From positions 1 to 64,000 of the forward strand of contig NZ_JASHHX010000018.1 of NCBI RefSeq assembly GCF_030056575.1: 64,000 nucleotides of DNA. The letters are read 5' to 3'. The translations under genes and the position numbers were made by a program. Below the pieces are notes generated by a model that saw only the letters and a program-made list of their open reading frames with translations, searched no databases and was not told where the DNA came from. Within the stretch, counting starts at the first letter, position 1. Each line of letters begins with the position of its first letter. Positions 59,268 to 64,000 of the stretch are shown here, piece by piece. This DNA comes from Rhodoblastus sp. 17X3. GTDB taxonomy: Bacteria; Pseudomonadota; Alphaproteobacteria; Rhizobiales; Beijerinckiaceae.

Positions 59268-60413
59268 ATGTCGAATTCCCCATCCGCCGAGCCGGACTTT
59301 TCCATTGAGCGAAACGGCGCGGATATCCGCATCGCGCTGCGCGGCGCCTGGACCATCGCCGGTTCGCGCGCGCTGGAAAAGGCGGCGGAGGCGCTGGGCG
59401 CGGCGGGCAAGGGCGCGGCGAGCGTCGCCATCGATTTCTCGGGCGTGGGACGGGTCGACACCGCCGGCGCCTGGCTGATCGACAAGGCGCGCGCCCAGAT
59501 CGCGGCGGCGGGTTCGGCCACGGAATATCAAAGCCTCGACGCCGACCAGACCATCCTGCTGCGCGAGGCGGCTTTTTGCGAGCCGGAGCCGGCGCGCGCG
59601 CGCCGGGTCAACATCCTGCTGCATATCCTCACCCAGCTTGGCGGCTGGAGCGTGATGATCGGCGGCAATGTCCTGACGGGCGTGGCCTTCCTGGGCGAGC
59701 TGGCCATGGCCACGCTGCGGGTCACGCTCAATCCGGCGCAAATGCGGCCGACGTCGATGGTGTTCCATATGGAGCACTTCGCCTTGCGCGCGGTGCCGAT
59801 CATCGTGACGATCAATTTCCTGGTCGGCTGCATCGTCACGCAGCAGAGCATTTTCCAGCTCCGGCGCTTCGGCGCCTCGACCTACGCCATCGACCTGATC
59901 GGCGTGCTCGTCCTCCGCGAACTCGGCGTACTGCTCACCTCAATCATGATCGCCGGCCGTTCGGGCTCGGCCATCACGGCCGAACTCGGCTCAATGAAGA
60001 TGCGCGAGGAAATCGACGCGCTTCGCGTCATGGGCATGGCGCCCATGGACGTGCTGGTGCTGCCGCGCATCATGGCGCTGGTGTTTTCCTTGCCGTTGCT
60101 GACCTTCGTCGGCGATATCGCGGCGCTGGGCGGCGGGATGCTCACGGCCTATCTCTATGACGGAATCAGCGCCGAATCCTTTCTCGTGCGCCTGCAGGAC
60201 GCCATCGGCCTCAACACGTTCCTTGTCGGACTCATCAAATCGCCCTTCATGGCGCTGGTGATCGGCATGATCGCCTGTATCGAGGGCTTCCGCGTCAAAG
60301 GCTCCGCGGAATCGCTCGGGCGGCAAGTCACCGTCGCCGTGGTAAACGCCATATTCATGGTTATCTTCGTCGACGGCCTGTTCGCGATCTTCTTCGCGGG
60401 CGTGCACTATTGA
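59268..60413 (+). CDS. mlaE: Mla-type lipid ABC transporter permease with N-terminal STAS-like domain
   Basis: Permease of a phospholipid transporter that keeps outer-membrane asymmetry. The first ~115 of 381 residues form a soluble STAS-like part (IERNGADIRIALRGAWTIAG, VAIDFSGVGRVDTAGAWLID) equivalent to MlaB, fused to the MlaE permease (~130-381), recognised by GAVHMEHFALRAVPI-like VFHMEHFALRAVPIIVTINF and GRSGSAITAELGSMKMREEI and DALRVMGMAPMDVLVLPR. First of four genes mlaE-mlaF-mlaD-lipoprotein on the plus strand. Confidence 0.94.
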   Translation: MSNSPSAEPDFSIERNGADIRIALRGAWTIAGSRALEKAAEALGAAGKGAASVAIDFSGVGRVDTAGAWLIDKARAQIAAAGSATEYQSLDADQTILLREAAFCEPEPARARRVNILLHILTQLGGWSVMIGGNVLTGVAFLGELAMATLRVTLNPAQMRPTSMVFHMEHFALRAVPIIVTINFLVGCIVTQQSIFQLRRFGASTYAIDLIGVLVLRELGVLLTSIMIAGRSGSAITAELGSMKMREEIDALRVMGMAPMDVLVLPRIMALVFSLPLLTFVGDIAALGGGMLTAYLYDGISAESFLVRLQDAIGLNTFLVGLIKSPFMALVIGMIACIEGFRVKGSAESLGRQVTVAVVNAIFMVIFVDGLFAIFFAGVHY

Positions 60414-60421
60414 GAGGCGCG

Positions 60422-61240
60422 ATGGAGTCCGCTGGGAAAACGCCTATCATCCGGGTGCGCGGACTGTGCGTGAGCTTCGGGACCAAGGCCATTCTCAAGG
60501 GCCTCGATCTGGACGTTCAGCCCGGAGAGGTCACCGGCTTCGTCGGCGGCTCCGGCCAGGGCAAGTCGGTCCTCACTCGCACCATACTTGGCCTTGTCAA
60601 GAAGCAGGAGGGCGAGATCGAGGTCTTTGGCGAGAATATCGACCGCCTCTCGCCGCTCGAACATCGCACGCTGGAGCGGCGCTGGGGCGTGATGTTCCAG
60701 GGCGGCGCGCTGTTTTCGGGCCTGACCGTCAAGCAGAACATTCAGGCGCCGATGCGCGAATATCTCTCGCTCAGCCAGGGCGTGATGGACGAACTGGCGA
60801 TGTTGAAGATCAAGCTGGTCGGGCTTCAGGCGGACGCCGCGGACAAGTTTCCCTCCGAGCTTTCCGGCGGCATGGTCAAGCGCGCCGCGCTCGCCCGCGC
60901 GCTGGCGCTCGATCCCGAACTCGTTTTCCTCGACGAGCCGACCTCGGGCCTCGATCCGATCGGCGCGGCGGACTTCGACGAGTTGATCGCGACCTTGCGC
61001 AAGACTTTAGGCCTCACCGTATTCATGGTGACGCATGATCTCGACTCGCTCTACTCGATATGCGACACAATTGCCGCGCTCGCGGATGGTAAGGTTATTG
61101 CAGCGGGGCCGCTTTCGACCATGCTGGCTTCCGATCATCCTTGGCTGCGCGCCTATTTCCACGGGCGGCGCTCGCGCGCGATCGTGAAGCCGGATTTCGA
61201 TTTCGCCGGATTGGGCGCGCCGGAAACGGCGCAATCATGA
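60422..61240 (+). CDS. mlaF: Mla-type lipid ABC transporter ATPase
   Basis: ATP-binding subunit for MlaE. The 272 residues show Walker A GGSGQGKSVLTRTI, signature LSGGMVKRAALARALALDP, Walker B LVFLDEPTSGLDP and the switch VTHD. Start ATG at 60422 follows GAGAGGCGCG; a TTG four codons earlier is possible. Gap to mlaE is eight bases. Confidence 0.96.
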   Translation: MESAGKTPIIRVRGLCVSFGTKAILKGLDLDVQPGEVTGFVGGSGQGKSVLTRTILGLVKKQEGEIEVFGENIDRLSPLEHRTLERRWGVMFQGGALFSGLTVKQNIQAPMREYLSLSQGVMDELAMLKIKLVGLQADAADKFPSELSGGMVKRAALARALALDPELVFLDEPTSGLDPIGAADFDELIATLRKTLGLTVFMVTHDLDSLYSICDTIAALADGKVIAAGPLSTMLASDHPWLRAYFHGRRSRAIVKPDFDFAGLGAPETAQS

Positions 61241-61258
61241 CCCGATCTGCTGTTATCC

Positions 61259-61281
61259 GCGCCGCGTTCGACGCGCGGCGC
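61259..61281 (+). other. Stem-loop between mlaF and mlaD
   Basis: Eight-base arms GCGCCGCG (61259-61266) and CGCGGCGC (61274-61281) with a 7-base loop lie just ahead of the mlaD ribosome site (AAGGAG). It may stabilise or partly attenuate the downstream message. Confidence 0.4.
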
Positions 61282-61297
61282 TAGAAGGAGACGAAGG

Positions 61298-62194
61298 ATG
61301 GAGACGCGCGCCAATTATGCGCTGATCGGCCTGTTCACCCTGGCAGTGATTCTCGGCGTGTTCGGCTTCATCTACTGGTTCAAGACATTCGGCCAGCAGA
61401 CGGTCCGGACAAGCTATGTCGTTCATTTCAACGGCTCGGTGTCGGGCCTGCTCAACGGCGCGAATGTGCTGTTCAACGGCCTGAAGGTCGGCGAAGTCAC
61501 GGAACTGGGCCTCATCCCCGAGGATCCAAACCGGGTTTTCGCGCGCATTTCCGTCGATTCCCGCGCGCCGATCAAGACTGACACCTCCGCCGCGCTCGAA
61601 TTCGGCGGCTTGACTGGGGTGGCCTCGGTCGCCTTGACCGGCGGCAGCGCGGGGGCGGAACGCCTGCCGGCGAGCGGCGTGATCAACGCTGCGCCTTCCC
61701 AGTTGCAGAACCTCATGCAGATGGCGACGAGGCTCGGCACGAAAGCCGACGAGGTGCTGGGCAATGTCAACAAGCTGCTCAACGAAACCGGGCCGGGACT
61801 GAAGGCCTCTGTCACCAATATTCAGGACCTGACGGGCGTTCTGGCCGACAAGAACGGCAATTTCCTTCAGGCCCTGAACAGCGTCGAGCCCGGCAAGCTC
61901 CGCAACATCATCGCCAACGCCGACCAGGCCATGGCCAAGGTCAACAATTTGCTCGGCGACGGCGCGGGCAAAACGATGATCGCCGATATTTCGGAGGCCG
62001 CGCGCTCGATCCGGAAGCTGGCCGACAATCTCACGCGCTTCTCCAATACTGGCCTGCGGCAATATGAGGGTCTGGCGGTGGATGGCAGGAAGACGCTTCA
62101 GAACGTCGACCGCGCGGTCAAGCAGATCGAGAGCAACCCGCAAAGCATTATTTTCGGGCCGAAGCCCGCTTTGCCTGATTATAATGGCCGGTGA
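61298..62194 (+). CDS. mlaD: Mla-type lipid-binding protein, MCE domain
   Basis: Membrane-anchored periplasmic MCE protein that receives lipid for MlaEF. Of 298 residues, 8-28 are the anchor (YALIGLFTLAVILGVFGFIY); the MCE domain (~40-115) shows YVVHFNGSVSGLLNGANVLF and NGLKVGEVTELGL; the rest is helical (LTGVLADKNGNFLQAL). A GGAGACGAAGG ribosome site precedes the ATG. Position within the operon supports the name; MCE proteins of related transporters are the alternative. Confidence 0.93.
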   Translation: METRANYALIGLFTLAVILGVFGFIYWFKTFGQQTVRTSYVVHFNGSVSGLLNGANVLFNGLKVGEVTELGLIPEDPNRVFARISVDSRAPIKTDTSAALEFGGLTGVASVALTGGSAGAERLPASGVINAAPSQLQNLMQMATRLGTKADEVLGNVNKLLNETGPGLKASVTNIQDLTGVLADKNGNFLQALNSVEPGKLRNIIANADQAMAKVNNLLGDGAGKTMIADISEAARSIRKLADNLTRFSNTGLRQYEGLAVDGRKTLQNVDRAVKQIESNPQSIIFGPKPALPDYNGR

Positions 62195-62307
62195 ATCGCC
62201 GGAATGAACGCCGCTCTGAAAGGCGTCTTGCCATTTGTCGGCGGCTCTGCTTTTGCATTGCAGCGAGCTTGTCGTTTGAGCGAAGGAATACGGGCGGCGT
62301 GACCATC

Positions 62308-62904
62308 ATGCGCGGAACCAGCCGGCCTCGAAAGAAGCCGACCTCCCTGATCGTGGGCGCCGTCGCGCTCGCGCTGGGCCTTTGCGGTTGCGCGAGCCTT
62401 GCGCCACAGCCGCAAAGCTTCGACCTGTATCCAGCCCAGGCGAGAGCCCGGGCCTCCAGCGGCAGGATTTACGTCGCCACGCCGTCCGCCGTTCCGCCGC
62501 TCGATGGCGACCTGATCGTGGTGCGCGGGCCCGATGGCAGCTTGAGCCGGGTTCCCGGCGCGCGCTGGGTGGACCATCTTCCCGCGTTGCTGCAAAGCCG
62601 GCTCGCGCAGACTTTCGAAAACGCCGGTCTCATCCGTCAGGTCACTTTGTCGGGCGAGGGCGCCGAATTTAACCTGGGGATTGAGATCCGGCGTTTCGAT
62701 ATCGATTCCGCGACCCGGACCGCCCATGTGGAACTGACCGCGCGGCTGGCGCGAGCGGGCGGCCAGGTCGTCGCCGCGAAGGTCTTTTCCGCCACGGAGC
62801 CGGTCGCCGACATCGCCGGCGCTGCGTCCGCGCATGCGCTCGATGGAGCCATGGGAATCGTTCTCGCACAGATCGTCGGCTGGGCCGCCGTCTCGGCAAG
62901 ATAG
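62308..62904 (+). CDS. ABC-type transport auxiliary lipoprotein (PqiC-like)
   Basis: Outer-membrane lipoprotein serving the lipid transporter. From the ATG at 62308 it has 198 residues with a signal and lipobox LCGC near residues 24-27, then the auxiliary-component domain (LPALLQSRLAQTFENAGLIR, FNLGIEIRRFDID). A GTG three codons earlier (62299), 11 bases after GAAGGA, is an equally possible start. It replaces a MlaC/MlaA-type partner in this operon, which is common in alphaproteobacteria. Confidence 0.88.
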   Translation: MRGTSRPRKKPTSLIVGAVALALGLCGCASLAPQPQSFDLYPAQARARASSGRIYVATPSAVPPLDGDLIVVRGPDGSLSRVPGARWVDHLPALLQSRLAQTFENAGLIRQVTLSGEGAEFNLGIEIRRFDIDSATRTAHVELTARLARAGGQVVAAKVFSATEPVADIAGAASAHALDGAMGIVLAQIVGWAAVSAR

Positions 62905-62937
62905 GCGTCGTTCGACGCCAGCCCCGCGACGCCAAAT

Positions 62938-62970
62938 AAAAAACGCCCGGATCGCTCCGGGCGTTTTTTT
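62938..62970. terminator. Strong bidirectional terminator at the end of the Mla operon
   Basis: Arms AAAAAACGCCCGGA (62938-62951) and TCCGGGCGTTTTTT (62956-62969) with a TCGC tetraloop, flanked by A- and T-runs on either side. It serves both the Mla operon and the convergent coiled-coil gene. Confidence 0.95.
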
Positions 62971-62990
62971 GTTTCGGCGCCGTTGACGCC

Positions 62991-64000
62991 TCACCCGAGG
63001 CGGCCCGAGGCGTGCGCGAGCAGGCTGTAAACCTTGCCGGTCTCTGACGCGAGATAAGACCGGGTCAGCAGACCGTCGCGGTCGTCGCGGCTGACTTCGC
63101 CGAGCAGGCGCTCGAATTCCTGCAGGTAGCGGTCGACGGTCAGGCGGAAGTCATTGTCTTCCGCATAACGCTGGCGCACGTCCTCAAAGGTCTTCTGGCC
63201 CTGCGCGGTGTATAGGCGACGGCTGAAGGCCGTGCGGTCGCCGCGCCGGAAGCGGTCCCAGGCGGTGATCAGCGCATTCTCATCCACGACCCGGGCGATT
63301 TCCGCCGAGAGGCTGTCGAGCGATTCGCCCGGCGCGGCGGCGCTGCGGCTCGGCGCCGGCTCATCGACGGAAGCCCGCGCGAGGAGGTCGCTCATCCAAC
63401 CGCCGCGCTGCTCCTTCGTCCGCGCCGGAGCGGGGGCGGGCGCCGGAGTCGCGACAGGGGCCGTGGGACGGGGCGCCGGGGGCCGCAGATCGAAGCGCGG
63501 CGTCTCGCGCGCGGGCTCGTTCCAGCTTTCGCGACGCGGGGCAGGCTCGCGTTGCGGGGCCGGCGCCTGGGCGCGCGGCTCGACGCGCGCGGGCGGCTCG
63601 TGGCGGACCACCTCCTGCCGGACAGGCTCCGCAGGCTCGGCGACGTCATAGGCGCGGCCGGACCTCGTGACCAGTTCGGTCAGTTCGTTCAGCGCCTTCA
63701 TCTGGTCGGCGACGACGCGACGCATCGCGGCGGCCTGTTCACCGGTTTCGCGGGGCAGATCCACCGCGCCGCGGCGCAATTCCTGACGGGTCGCCTCCAG
63801 CTCGCGCTGGATTTCGCTCGTCATGGCGCGCAGCTCCTGCGAAACGCCCTTGTAGCGTTCGGAACTGTGCTGGAACAGCTCGTTCATCTGGGCGAGCGTC
63901 TGCTCATAGGCGGCGGTCAGTTCCGCGACGGTCCGCTCGCGCTCGCGCGCCGCGCTCTGGCGCAGCTCGTCGTGCTGGCTGGTGAGAACGCCGGCGGTGG
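62991..64000 (-). CDS. Coiled-coil protein, C-terminal part (cut by window edge)
   Basis: Not assigned to a family. The frame stays open to the right edge, with at least 336 residues. Near the edge it is alpha-helical and highly charged (SAARERERTVAELTAAYEQT; SSERYKGVSQELRAMTSEIQ), so the missing N-terminal part is probably a long coiled coil. A Pro/Ala/Arg linker follows, and the last ~120 residues form a compact helical domain (IARVVDENALITAWDRFRRG; DFRLTVDRYLQEFERLLGEV) ending ASETGKVYSLLAHASGRLG. Rhizobial relatives are sometimes labelled kinesin-like, with no evidence of motor activity. Confidence 0.8.
   Translation of the reverse strand, partial: TAGVLTSQHDELRQSAARERERTVAELTAAYEQTLAQMNELFQHSSERYKGVSQELRAMTSEIQRELEATRQELRRGAVDLPRETGEQAAAMRRVVADQMKALNELTELVTRSGRAYDVAEPAEPVRQEVVRHEPPARVEPRAQAPAPQREPAPRRESWNEPARETPRFDLRPPAPRPTAPVATPAPAPAPARTKEQRGGWMSDLLARASVDEPAPSRSAAAPGESLDSLSAEIARVVDENALITAWDRFRRGDRTAFSRRLYTAQGQKTFEDVRQRYAEDNDFRLTVDRYLQEFERLLGEVSRDDRDGLLTRSYLASETGKVYSLLAHASGRLG

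Overview
The window reads as chromosomal DNA of an alphaproteobacterium, most likely a member of the Hyphomicrobiales (Rhizobiales) near the Beijerinckiaceae/Methylocystaceae/Rhodoblastus group. The reasons are high GC with GC-rich third codon positions, two rhizobium-type MaeB malic enzymes with phosphotransacetylase-like tails, an NDUFA12 accessory subunit of complex I, a B12-dependent ribonucleotide reductase, an RNase E with a large insertion in its S1 domain, and alphaproteobacterial gene orders (trpGDC-moaC-moeA; tatABC-serS-surE-pcm-nlpD; amidase-PBP1a-prfB). The family placement is inference. Most of the window is housekeeping; no tRNA, rRNA, CRISPR array or insertion sequence was recognised.

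Layout. 0-7.2 kb: malic enzyme, type II NADH dehydrogenase, and a DctB/DctD C4-dicarboxylate two-component pair, a possible organic-acid module. 7.2-10.1 kb: accessory stretch with two small unknown ORFs and an AT-rich, apparently foreign AIPR-family (abortive infection) gene. 10.2-14.3 kb: nrdJ, with two candidate NrdR boxes far upstream. 14.4-20.5 kb: lrgAB, NDUFA12, DUF2155, aat, a frameshifted gene remnant, a small membrane-anchored protein, accC and accB. 20.8-27.1 kb: tatABC, serS, surE, pcm and an NlpD-like lipoprotein with a degenerate LytM domain. 27.3-31.5 kb: trpG-trpD-trpC-moaC-moeA, four overlapping junctions or near-junctions on the minus strand. 31.7-33.0 kb: A-type Fe-S carrier and DyP peroxidase. 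33.0-38.6 kb: a whole biotin pathway (bioC, bioH-like, bioF, bioB, bioA, bioD) on alternating strands with overlapping ends. 38.7-39.1 kb: Tat-exported HiPIP behind a perfect FNR/FixK box.

39.1-44.4 kb: prfB with a programmed +1 frameshift, PBP1a and an AmiC-type amidase. 45.1-48.9 kb: RNase E with a strong terminator, then a LuxR-type regulator with an atypical receiver. 49.5-56.3 kb: second malic enzyme, an unknown exported protein, rhodanese, UDP-diacylglucosamine-type phosphohydrolase, DMT transporter and XRE-cupin regulator. 56.6-58.0 kb: a repetitive, probably type-I-secreted protein with mosaic base composition. 58.2-62.9 kb: dipeptide epimerase and a Mla-type lipid ABC transporter operon. 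The right edge cuts a coiled-coil protein.

Functional links. DctBD senses C4-dicarboxylates and malic enzyme turns malate into pyruvate. TatABC would export the HiPIP, whose twin-arginine signal is clear. The inactive-looking LytM factor could activate the AmiC amidase encoded 16 kb away. AccB, made upstream of accC, needs the biotin made by the bio cluster. The least explained items are the AIPR island, the compact bio cluster, the secreted repeat protein and the 17.7-18.05 kb frameshifted remnant.
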